From Mansonella perstans (taxonomy: Eukaryota > Nematoda > Chromadorea > Rhabditida > Onchocercidae): DNA of 64,000 nucleotides. The DNA lies in assembly GCA_037074765.1 (NCBI GenBank), contig JBAMDO010000041.1:186001-250000 (forward strand), written 5' to 3'. Under the pieces are notes generated by a model, which was not told the origin of the DNA, searched no databases, and worked only from the letters and a program-made list of their open reading frames with translations. Of the stretch, positions 45,308 through 57,220 are shown in pieces (positions within the stretch are counted from its first letter, which is position 1; each line of letters opens with the position of its first letter). The position numbers and the translations under genes are program-made.

Positions 45308-48300
45308 TTATACTTTACCATTCTTTCCGGATCTCAAAAATAATATCGCTAGAACAATAAACAAGACGATATTTAGTATCACACTGACAACAGTTAATAC
45401 AAAATAGAGCGGAAAAAATTGATTGTTGTAATTAGGACACTGTGGTAAATTATCGACAATGTGTAACCGTGGAGTAAATACATCCAGAGTATTACGTTCC
45501 AGGATGGACCGAGCACGTCGTATTTCGTTCTGCTCATGCCCATGATTATGATTGTGCACATGCGCTAGTTCCGGACAATTCGGCGGTGTTAATCCAATAC
45601 AGCCTGTGTCGAGTTTAAGGCATAAGGTTACCTTAAATTTAAAAGAAGTTATTATTTAAATATAACAGTTATTGTAGATTTTAAGTAATATACTATTAAG
45701 ATGTTAACAGAGAGAGAGAGAGAGAGAGAGAGGTAAATCCAAGAAATGGAAAAAAAACTAAGGCTGGGAAAAGGATGATAATTGCACAATAGCCTTTTTT
45801 TGTCCGTAGTATTTTAGTCTTCTTGACAGACGTACCTGACATTGAAACTGCAATACGGGCCTATCGGCATATTTAAAAACATGATAAGGTTTCGATGCCA
45901 ATCTCAATGTTTCATCGTAGTCTGGAGTCATCAGTAAAGTAGCATCGATTCCACATCTAACAAAATAACAAAATTTTAATTGCTATTTGTAATTCAGGAA
46001 TGAAGACATCGTGACAAACGATCAAATTATTTATCAACTATTACTATTCTCTTACAATTATTACTTACTTTCCTTTATACTTTCTTCCTGTTCTTTTCAC
46101 TGATATTACTTGCTTACTTATATTGTCGAAATCGAAGCAAATTTTTATTTTAATTAAATGATTCATAAAGCTTTTTGATATATTAATTATAATTGTGTAG
46201 CATGCAGTGGATGAAGTGGATGATGCAGTGGATGATGTAGGATGATGGATGATCATGATAAATTTTTCTCACGACTGAGACCATCATGTATGTCTACATT
46301 GTTGGATAAAGTCCCATTATATGTTGTAAATCTTCCTTCTTTATTAGCTCATGATCTAAATCATCATGTTTACAGTAGTAGACAAGCATTTATGAATTGT
46401 ACTTTAAAAATATAATTTGTCTAAATAGCCACTAACTCTGTAAGACTATATTGTAGATCCTTTCTGTAATTCTAAAGATTCAAATTCTCTGTTGTTTATC
46501 AATACTACTATAAAAGGGATGGAATCAACCACAGCGGTTTTATTTCAAAGCATTAGAGCTCGATGATTCAGGACCTCTCCATACACTAAGCAATAGCGGT
46601 ATCTCAACCATTCATCACCTCTTTACCCACCCAAACACTAGCGCTACCCAGGATGGACTTCATCCCGACAAGTCATCTGTAACAGAACTTCAATCCAACA
46701 AAAACAATTTTTTAATTTCATCGAGATTCGTTTTCACGACACATACGTTGTTATGTACATAACAACTTCTTTAACAGTTCGTTTTTCCAGCTGTTTATAT
46801 GAAATCACGTCAACATGCTAGCAAAAAATTAACATACCCAGTATCATCAAGAATATCTATTCGATCACCAAAACCATTGTCAACGTAGCATGAATGTACA
46901 AGCATCCCAAATGTATCAGCTTCATCACGGCATTCCCAGCGATGGTAAACATTTTCACCAAGTTGTGCATACTCTACGATCGGTCCATCTTGTGATCCAC
47001 GTCTCAGGGTATATTCGCATCGCGGCATCTCGTACATCTTCTCACGAAACTGTGTAGTGATCATGCTAAAGGTTGCCAATAATATGTTCGAAACTATAAG
47101 TTGTCCACTTCTCTTCCATAATCGTGACATATTAAGGAGTAATGTAGCGCATTTATCTACACCATCAAAACATCTGTTATTGCTAATGTGTGACATAATT
47201 GGCAAGTTTTAATCTTCATATATTTAATCCTATTCTAAAAGATCTTACTTTTGTTTATAAGTACAAAAGATAACATTTACTGCATCACATGCTTATCACA
47301 GCATTTATTGAAGTTATTCATAATCAAGGATATTTAAAATCTTCTGTACCTACCTGACCTCCATTGGTACTGAAACGGACTTATCAGCTTCCATATAAAA
47401 ACACTGCACTCTCACCATTTGATCAACTTTGGTCATAAATCTGCAATATGGCTCTTTTTCAATTAATTTGAAAAATATTACAAAAACTTAGGAGTTTTGG
47501 GATATTATTCTTATCCAATTGTACAAATCCCTACTGTTTCTGTTACAGGATTCTTAACAAAATTACTTACAATGTATGAAACATGAAGACAACTGTCATT
47601 TCAACAAAGATACCTCGCGGATTCAACTGAAAATGCAATTAAACTAATTAATGCCAGTGAAAAAACGAAATCGGGAACAATGAAGCATTTTTAAGAAATA
47701 TGATAAAATTGTAACAATCGTGAAAGAGACATGTAAAAACCAAAACGTCGAGAAATATTTCGGTCTATAAAATAACCGATTGAGTTCTATGTCATTAAAA
47801 GTTTTTGGAAAAATTTACTTACTGAACGGTATCGATGTAAGTTGCACTCGCTGAATGGAATGGTAATACCAATACTTCGAGCATCTGGAAATTGCTCAGG
47901 ACCTGCCCGACATTCTTTTTTATGAAAATGATCCATAATGAAGACGTACCCATCAAATGGATTCTTTGTTGATGCTCGTACACCAATTCGATCCGGACCA
48001 CAAATTATATCAGGCGTACCGGGTCCTATTTACGGTATTAATTAATACGATGGCTCTCATGAAGAAACCTCATCAATGCGTTCTTTGTCTGATATATTGG
48101 ACAATGAAAAATTGGTAAATTTTTAAATTGTAACTACTAGCAAGTACGCAACGAGTAATATCATTTTTTTAAAGCATGATAAATACTTCTGAATTATAAT
48201 TAGTTTCATTATGTTAAAATGAAATACAATACTTTAAGATAGTGGAAATATAGATTTCGAAGATTATTCAATGAGTTAAACAGCCATAAAATAAAGCTTC

Positions 48301-51300
48301 TTTTTGTATTTGAGATCAAGTAAATTACAAACATACTGAATTCGGTTTTACACATATCCCAAGTAAGTGAATCTGCAAGGGTTCTGCTTAACTCTTCGAA
48401 TGATTCAACCGTAAGTACTCGTGTTGGATTTCCAGCTATCTGCAATCACTAAACAATAAATCTCTACGCCCGACTTTATCGTTTAATAATAAACTGATTG
48501 GAATGGTGCAGAAAACGAGGATGGAATGAATTTCAAGATAGAAGGAATAAAATGTGCATATAATTAATTAATCACTGGTGAATAACCTGATGTAACTGGT
48601 GTACATTAACTAAATTTGTAATGCCAACTGCATACACCATCACATGTGCATCTCTCAATTGTTGCGCACTCTCAGCAACGCTATCCTGAGATTGACCATC
48701 GGTTACTACTACTGCTACCTTTGGAACACCACCTCCTCGTGCTTCCTCAAAAACGACCATAGCATAAGAAACTAAACGATCCTTAATAATTAATCAAGGT
48801 AGCGACTCTTGCAACATCTCTCAGAAAGTGTTCCAAGGTTACAATTAACTATTTCCATAATTATGCAGTGATTATCAATAAAAGTATTATTATGCAAGGG
48901 TTCCAAAAACTCGAATTCTAAACAATTTCAAAATATTACAAACCTGAAAACCTCGTTCCAAAGCAAATTTAAGTGCAGCTCCTGTATTTGTTGCACCTGA
49001 CAAATATTTGATCCGTTGGATAGCCCATTCCATCTAAACAGCAGCGCATTTTTAAAAATAAAAAAATTTGAGGCAAATTTTACTTGATCTAGGAATGGCT
49101 TGACAGTGCATCAAATATACATCATATAATTTCATAGATGCACAGAAAGATTCTTAATCAAAGATCTTCATAACATCCATTAGTTGTAATAATAAAATGA
49201 AATAAATCTAGGAAATATATCAAGAAAACAAGTTTCCAGTGGTGGATGTAATAGTTGATATCGCAATGGGAAGCTATTACTATAATCATATGACTATTGG
49301 AAGTCGAACTGAACTGCATGAAACTTTGGTAACCAGATAGATTGACTTTCGATGACCTTCATCATCATTCTGATGATAGCTTAAATTCTTCATAATGAAT
49401 ATTTAAAAAATCGCATTTGATTTTTATTCGTTTAACTTCCCTAAACTCTAACAAAATCGGCGAAATTTCGTTGATGGAAGAATAACAGGGAAACTACAGC
49501 AATTTTTTTTCTGACGCAGAAATATTTCAAAGGTTTAGGGATGTTTTTCCAATATTTGATTATTTTGTCGTTTTTACCAGCTTATCAATTAGTTAATTCA
49601 TGAGACATCATTTTTTATAAAAATTAAAATTTCTTTATACACCAAAAAAGTGTTGTTGTCAGCAAAATGGATGTGAATATTCTTAACTGGAAAATTACAA
49701 ATGAACTGTGCGCTGTGTATGAACATTACTAAGCTGACCATTACTAAGGCTTTTTCTGGCTTGACAGAATTCGAAATGACAATAACAGAATCAGTAAAAC
49801 AGGAAATTAAACGAATTTTTCTGCAAAATGCTATTTAAGAAAATATTTTTTACGTGTGTCAAAGGTGAAGCTGTTTTTCATTTTAAGTTGGAATCTTAAA
49901 CTATTTTAGGAAAAATCGTAGCAGATTGCCTACCAGTCATTAATTTATGGAATATACAAGTAATTTAAATGGTTAAAAAGACCGGAAAAAACAAAGGAAC
50001 TGTCCGTTTTGAAGTGCCTTACCTGATGTTGCAATAACAAAACTAAGCATTGATGTCAAGATAAAATGTTCAAAATATGAAGCAATATTGATGAAAGCAA
50101 CGATAGAGAACTAGAATGACTTGTTGATGGAATTAAAACCAAAATTAATAAGTGATTGATGTTATGGTTGGGAATAATCAATCGCACAAAACATTTTTTG
50201 TGCATATAAAAAGTAACTACTAAGCGGAAAGGTACAAAAAATATTGCACTCGGAATCTTTCGTTATATGTCGCCGAAAACAAACAAAAAAATTCCTAAAG
50301 ATATTCGATAAACAAATACGAAATTTTTTCAATTAAGTAATTTAATTTCCTGCACTTGTGCAGAATATTTTTCTTTGACAAATTCATCAATTCCAATTGT
50401 TATATGGGAAAAAATTAGCTCAAGACATCTGAAAAGATGAAATTATTATCAATTAATCTTAAATTCAACGTTTCGAAAAGAACATAGGTTTTTGAAAAAT
50501 GCAATAAAATTAACTCCAAATTTTGAAATTAAAATCTTTGATAGATTAGTCTGACAGTACTGTCCCTCTTATCATCAACAAATATTCACAAAAGCATACA
50601 TGGATACTAATAAATTCTGCAAAACGCGCTCTTAAAAAGGCTCGGAATCGCCTTCTTATTTCTTTGAATCATCGTCAGATCTAGTAAAATGAATTATCAC
50701 TCTCATAAATTTTTTTTACTAATTTCTTCAGTTTTGTTTAAATCGATCAAAATGGAAATACCAATCAACCTGCTTTAGCTTCCCTCATCACGATTTATGT
50801 CTTTCTAAACAAGATCAACGATATTTTCCTGTTTAAAAATTAAAGACAGACAGTAGTCGATAAGTTTTTAGGTCTGTTCATATTTCAGGCCAGATAACAT
50901 TTGTAAGCAAAGAAATCATGCAAATAGTTTCTGCAATACGATATCTAAGAATGTAAAATTATTATAGAGAAATAGTTGCCAAGAAATGAAAATCATTGAC
51001 TATTGCCAGATTATCTTATAAATTAGATTAAATTAATTCGCAGGATACTATTGGTGGCATTCCATAACTGGAATGGCCTATAATTACTACTATCAATGCT
51101 ATCCAATTTTTAATCCTCTGTTGAAATTAATAAAGACTATTATAACGAAAGGTGTAAAAATTGTCTGAGATAAGAAAGGAGAAGAAGAAAAGGAGGCAAC
51201 CTGATTGGACTGAGTGTATTGATTAAGTGCAATTTCAAGTTGAGGATTTTCGGCATACTGAATGATACCCATTCGACTACCTTCTTCTGTGATATTTATC

Positions 51301-52255
51301 CGTCGTAAAATATGCAATGCGAAATCGAGCTATAATTAAAGGATAAGTAATGAAATTTAAATCAGTATCAAAAACTGAATAATCTGATTATCAACAATTA
51401 ATTTTTCTTAGTTTAACGTTTTAAACAATGTTAAGAAAAAAAGGATTTATCAAAATGAGGAAGATACTAAAAGTCATAAATGTTATCGTTTATAGATATT
51501 TCTCTTTTCGAATATTTCGTTGATAATCATCAGTAATTATTATAGAAGTCTGCAGTTATAAATCAATGAATTGAAATTTTTGATTAGATCTTCTAAGATG
51601 GATTTTTCTTAAAACTAAAACTCACTAGCAGCTGGAAAGTTTCATCGCCAATTGAACCGGAACCATCTAGTACAAGTACCAGATCAACGCTTTTATTTGC
51701 AACGCAATCTGTTCATTTACAACGGGATTAAATTCGATTTAGGATAAGCATGAACTAGGATTAATTTCTTTCTTTTTAGCTATTTAAGCCTCTTGGAGAT
51801 AAACTCGCTACAATGTTTGCGTGAAATTTGACAAAAATTGATCAGATATGATAACGTCTAAGTGATAAGTGGTAATTATGACAGTGATAAGCAGTAATTA
51901 TGATAGCTGTTATTGACTTGAATACCACTGTACTGTATATATCAATTAACTCTGCTACTGTACATAGCAATTCAAATCCATGGATACAAGCACAAACCTT
52001 TAATTATTTCAGCATCAATGAGGGAATTATCAATCGGTATAGTCTTTGTGTTACGTACTGAACTCTGTAAAGATTTAATATAATTTGATCTATATGAAAA
52101 AATGGGTGACATGTTTTTCTAAATCATAAATGCGATAATTGATTTATACAACAAAACAATTTAATGGACTGATTAAAACAACCTACAATGACAATGCCGG
52201 TAACAATATAGAGCAAATTTCGTGAACAAAATATTCCAGTGCCCCTTAACACCAT
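45308..52255 (-). CDS. cut-6: CUT-6-like cuticlin: vWA plus zona pellucida domain, membrane-anchored
   Basis: Thirteen exons, transcript order: 52255-52187, 52064-51998, 51708-51626, 51329-51201, 49033-48944, 48781-48587, 48439-48337, 48025-47823, 47626-47571, 47440-47359, 47049-46838, 45956-45836, 45631-45308; 577 residues. Residues 1-23 form a signal peptide. A vWA domain (about 46-235) keeps all MIDAS residues: DGSGS at 60-64, T131 or T133 in SGATNTG, D174 in VTDGQ. A ZP domain (about 249-500) starts IICGPDRIGVRAST and contains YHRWECRDEADTFGMLVHSC. Then come a histidine-rich linker, a furin-like RRAR (508-511), one membrane helix (about 545-569) and a short basic tail. This order matches C. 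elegans CUT-6, a cuticle protein of the body wall; furin release and ZP polymerisation are inferred. A TTTACAG acceptor lies 7 bases before the ATG. Intron 4 is about 2.2 kb. Confidence 0.88.
45709..45732. repeat. (AG)12 microsatellite in the last intron of the cut-6-like gene
   Basis: Uninterrupted AG dinucleotides between exons 12 and 13, 77 bp upstream of the exon 13 acceptor in transcript direction. On the transcribed minus strand this reads as a CT-rich tract. Confidence 0.95.
46203..46258. repeat. GATGGATG/GCAGTGGATGAT imperfect repeat
   Basis: Short degenerate array of GTGGATGATGCA-type units in the intron between exons 11 and 12 of the cut-6-like gene. Non-coding; an open minus-strand frame across it is serine/threonine low complexity. 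Confidence 0.8.
49034..51200 (-). other. Large intron 4 of the cut-6-like gene
   Basis: About 2.17 kb, many times longer than most introns in the window, splitting the vWA domain between its first and second MIDAS segments. It is AT-rich and I see no nested gene, RNA or repeat array on either strand. Confidence 0.6.
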
Positions 52256-54482
52256 TGCATTTCTGTAAAGCAAGCAGACAATCATAACTATAGCATAACG
52301 ATCATTTAAATGTAAAATTAAATCTTGGACAAGCATATGACGATAACGTTAACGTGAAAATAGCCATAAGCAATCTCATAATGAAGATATGGTAAAAATA
52401 AAAACGATGTATTGCTTTCGCCAAACTGTAATATAATTTCTTAAGTCACCCAATATGATGACCGGAAATATTGATGCAAGATTCTTACAAATCTCGGCTT
52501 GCATAACTAAGCTTCTCTTATAGGTCTTATCTTTGTAAAAAAAAAAAAAAAAAAACACGCTAAAATATATTTTGCGATCATTAACCTACGATCAATTTCA
52601 TTGTTTGTATATGTGCTATTTTATTACATGAGTACATTAATTGTAAATTATAATTTTAGAAAAATGAACTTGCTTTTATAAAGTTTGGCAAATTTTTCGA
52701 AAGAATTTGAAATTTGAGAAAAGATTTGAACAATTTTAATATTTTCAGCTATACTTATAGACATTAATCAAAACTGTGCCAACTTAAGCGGAAATTTATC
52801 AGCTATTTTCAATTAAAACTTGTCGACTACGATGTTTTTTACATTCCAACCATTCTCTTCCTTCATTTAACGGTAAAAAAAAAAAAGATAAATTATGGAG
52901 TAGTGATCTAAGAACATATAATATTGCGATGCGAACTTTTTTTTCTTTTCAAATGTTATCATGAAATTATTCCATCAAAATAAGTGGAAAGTTATAAGTT
53001 CCTGAAACTCGTTAATTTCAGTTCCAAACAAATAAATCAATCTCATTTGGTGAATTTTCAACTGGAACATTTAGTCGTAAAAATATTTAAGCAGCAAAAA
53101 AAGAAGTTAAAATAACCCCTCATACCGCAGTATCAAAGAGACGTGAATGAATCGATAAAAATTAAAATCAATAATACAACATATCAATGTGAATGATTGA
53201 CAAAAAAGTGAAGTTATGTACTTATTTTGAGTAGAATTTTTCATATATTTCTGCAAATTTTGAAATATGAAATTCGTTTATTAAATTCACACCTATTATA
53301 ATTTCAACAATGGAATTAATTATCCATTAAAAAGGCATTTTGTCCGATAACTGAATCTCTCTCATTTCCTTCATCTCTTTAATTTCTTTTACACGTAGCG
53401 TCCTACTTGGTAGCAGGTTCCAAGAAAAGACGGAAAAATTTTAAATCGTAACAGAACATGTAGCTATTCAATCACTCGTACATTAGAACCTTAAGAGAGA
53501 AAAAGATTATTTTCTTTCGTTATCCTATAAAATAGGACATTTTAATATTTCCCAAGAGTTAAGTGAAAAAGACAAATAGTTATATTCATTTTTGATCTGT
53601 GACAAATATTCCACTGATCGATCTTTTAATTGTCAAATTTACTGTTTCTGATTAGGATCATATTTAATATTCTACGATGAAAGTGAAGAAATGGAAAAAG
53701 ATAAATAAATAAAAATGATCAATTTTTAATTCTTGTTTGTTAAGAAATGACCATAAAAAACGTATGATGAATTGAATAGTGTATCGAGTGATGGATTAAT
53801 TATTTCATCTTTTCGATATGTTCTAGAATCAGCCAGGAATGCATTAGTTTACAATCTTTAACACTGATTGGTTAGCAAATCTGTTGCATGAAATTTACGA
53901 TTGATGGTAGGCTAAGTGAGAAGTAGATGGTTTAAGTAAATAAAAAAAATGCATTGGAGTATTAGTATTAAAATGTTTTAATAGCTCATTTATGAAGCCG
54001 AAATCATAACAAGCGGTATCCAGAAAGTGCCTTATCAGAAAGAGGAGCATTAAAGCATGACAAGAATGGAAATATAGGGCCGATTAGAAGTGGAATGGAG
54101 AGAAGAAAGGGAAAAATAGAAATGATAAAGATCGTTTATTAAGTAGTTGAGTTGGGTGCTGAGTTCAATGGTATAAATCTTATTTGAGATTAAATAGAAT
54201 TAATTCATGGATGTTTATATGAGAATGGAACTTTAAATATTAAATATTTTTGTTAGCAAACAGGAAGTAGCAAAAATGTTTCATTAAATATTTTAAGAAA
54301 TCATTAACTACTTATGCTAACTGTTAAAACTATACGTTTTTAAAATAATCCTCCGCCACTTTTAAGAATTGCATTTATAAAGTTACAGAAATATTTAAAA
54401 TTCTCAAAGTTTCAACAGCAACAAACTACTTTACATTTCTAATTATTTCTCAGTAACTTTTTTTGCTCTTCTTAGACAATAA

Positions 54483-54926
54483 AAGTTGCAGCTTCTACGT
54501 AATTGCTTGAGTAAAAGTGATTGCGCTGAACTAATGAAGTGCTATAGAAAATCTTGCACCACCACTGTAAATGTTTATGCAAATGCTCAAAATGAATTAT
54601 CTCTAAAGATATCAGAAAAAAGATGCATAATTGGTACAACATACCTCTGAACTGTTGGAACTACCAATTGTAACATATGCGATGGTACTTTATCAATGCA
54701 TTATTTTACAATACATCACATCTAAAACTGTAGAAATTTTTAAAGACAGAGGTATGATAATATTGATAATGGAGAATTAGACTCCATAACTAAAGAATTC
54801 ATTTCAGTGATCGTAACGAAATGCGGACAGTATGATTTGATGGAGTGCGCAGATAGATACAGCGAACAACATTTTGGGTGTAGTACCTTTTCCGTATCCG
54901 AATCAATTTTTCTCTCAACCAACTAA
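54483..54926 (+). CDS. Possible cysteine-rich protein, two candidate exons (unrecognised)
   Basis: Two open stretches lie close together. At 54483-54650 the frame reads LLRNCLSKSDCAELMKCYRK then SCTTTVNVYANAQNELSLK, with cysteines spaced C-x5-C-x5-C-x3-C and a GTACAA donor candidate at 54634. At 54750-54926 it reads YDNIDNGELDSITKEFISVI, then TKCGQYDLMECADRY and EQHFGCSTFSVSES and stops. A phase-compatible acceptor exists in GATAATGGAG. The cysteine spacing recalls nematode secreted cysteine-rich families, but I cannot name one. No signal-peptide exon was found upstream, and the second stretch is also open on the minus strand, so chance is possible. Confidence 0.22.
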
Positions 54927-56602
54927 AGAGCGTTTTTGGTAAACTAGAAAACAACAGGTTGATCAACTAACTGAATGGTCGATCAACTGACTGGATCAAA
55001 ACTTGATGAATAAATGGCGATAATTTTCAGTATTTTTTTTTTCCTTTTGAATAATAAAACAATAGAATAAGATGTTGATAGTTCTTTTTGCATTATTATA
55101 AGGTTCCGTTCCAAAATTCAACAACACATTTTTTGAGATCACAGTCTTTTTCAAATATAGAATAAATCAGCTTCGTAGTATGTTAAGATAGAAGACAGAC
55201 ACATTTTTTTTATTCGATTCGAGAAAACAAGAAATTTTGGAGAATTTTAAGTAGCAAAAAGTTTGTCGGAATAGCTTCTCAATAGTAAGAGCGCTAAAAA
55301 TTAGGAAAAGAATTACATTTATGCTTATAAAAAGTTATTTCTTACTGCTTTTAAATTGCCTAGTAAATAATGACCGGAGCAGTCACTCTCCCTGATCTAT
55401 TTACAGTCTGGCCAAAACTAGTATGAAACAGCCAATTTAAATGAACAGAATACAGTGCGATACATAGAATAAAAATTTGAAATCTATATGTGCCAAACTT
55501 TTTTTTGTTTCAAAGTTTGACTTCGATGTAATTGGTACGCCTTCAGCAAACATAGGACTGAAGACCTTATGAACACAGCTGTGGAACGCTTAGTTTTTTA
55601 TAGGCAAAACAATAGTGTGAAAGGTTGTTTTGGTCAACTAATTTCAAATATTCCCTAACAAACACAAAATTTTTTAAACCAGAGAATTAATTCAAGAATT
55701 TTTCAATAAAAACAATAAAATTCTTTTAAAACTATTTTTAGGTCGCCGAAATGCCCCGCAAAATTTATTGGTTTACCATTCTAAAAAACAAACTCGTAAC
55801 AATTAATCATCGCTTCACCCTTATCCAAAAATTACCCAAAAATCCCTCAAGAGGAAGAAAAACTAAGCAATTAGACTAATCGGCCCTCAGAAAAGGAACA
55901 ATCTTCATTTTATGTAGAGTGGTTCACTGAGAAAATTTGAGAGATGAAGTGGAGAGGTGAACATTGAAAACAAATACTAGAGAAACAGGAAGTTTTATCT
56001 AAGTTTTTAAAAATCCAGATAAAAATCAGTTCATCTTCTTAAAAGTTATACTGTAGAAAATCTCTCTTTTTGCTCTTTTTCGCCCTTTTTTATTTCGTTT
56101 ATTCAGCACAACCTTAAATAAAAGCAAAGATGAAATAAGAGAAAGTTTACAGTCGAAAACTACCACTCCTACCACTATAGCGTTGAAAACTGCCCAACAC
56201 TGCTCGATAAAGCCATCCATTTGAAAATTCAAACAAATAATCGGAGAGGATGAAAATTTACGACTATAATAAAAATAAATATGTTGTTTTGATTAAAAGA
56301 TAAATTTTAACATCTAATTCTGTGTCATAATGATAATTAAGATAAGCTATTATGGATAATGAGATGTATTTGGGAAAACAGCGTATTATTATAAATTAGA
56401 TTCATTGCAAGTTCATAACTTCTCTAATTAATTTTAACATTTCCAGCAAAATCATCAGAATTGTGCATTTGCTGCTATAAGAATGATTGCCTACAACGGG
56501 GTAAAGTCAAGATTCCCTGTTAGAAAGGTTGCTGAACTATTTGATGTAATTAACTCAATAAAAATCGAATCAGCATTTTCTTAATTTAATTTCGTTCCTT
56601 GG

Positions 56603-56603
<1 letters not shown>

Positions 56604-56670
<67 letters not shown>
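56604..56670. repeat. (CA)n microsatellite, about 33 units
   Basis: A pure CA dinucleotide run of about 67 bp. Likely polymorphic between isolates. Confidence 0.98.
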
Positions 56671-56671
<1 letters not shown>

Positions 56672-57122
56672 CATTACACCACACTAAAAACTCACAAAAT
56701 GATTTACCAGTTCTGCTAATTGTGATAAGATTGATAAAGATATCTCTATGCTTCAAGTAATTCTATCATATCGATTTATTATTTATAATTAAAATCATTT
56801 AGTCATAAATAGACAAATCTTTGACTATTCGTACCATAAAAATAGAAATGAAGATTTATGTGTGAATTAAAAAAAGAAAAAAACAATTAATAAAAAAACG
56901 GCGAAAATTTGAAAAAAAAAAATTTGTTGTCATTTCAAATTAATTTAATTTCTAAAGAATGTGAAAAAATTCTCATAGATTTCTACACATTTGAAGGATA
57001 GCAAAAAAAGAGAAAATTTTTTAATGTTAGCTATTTAAACGATAGCTAAACTAGCAGCTATATTTGTAAATTTTGAAAAAAAAAAAAAAATTTGAAAAAT
57101 TATTACATATCGCCAATTGACC

Positions 57123-57220
57123 TGTCCACTCTTTCTTCACTCATCAATGTCCACTCTTTCTTTACTCATCAATGTCCACTCGTTCTTCAATCATCAATGT
57201 CCATCCTTTCTTCACTATCA
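57123..57220. repeat. Tandem repeat, about four copies of 25 bp
   Basis: Four degenerate copies of GTCCACTCTTTCTTCACTCA plus TCAAT, head to tail; the last copy has lost a few bases. Pyrimidine-rich top strand. Confidence 0.88.
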
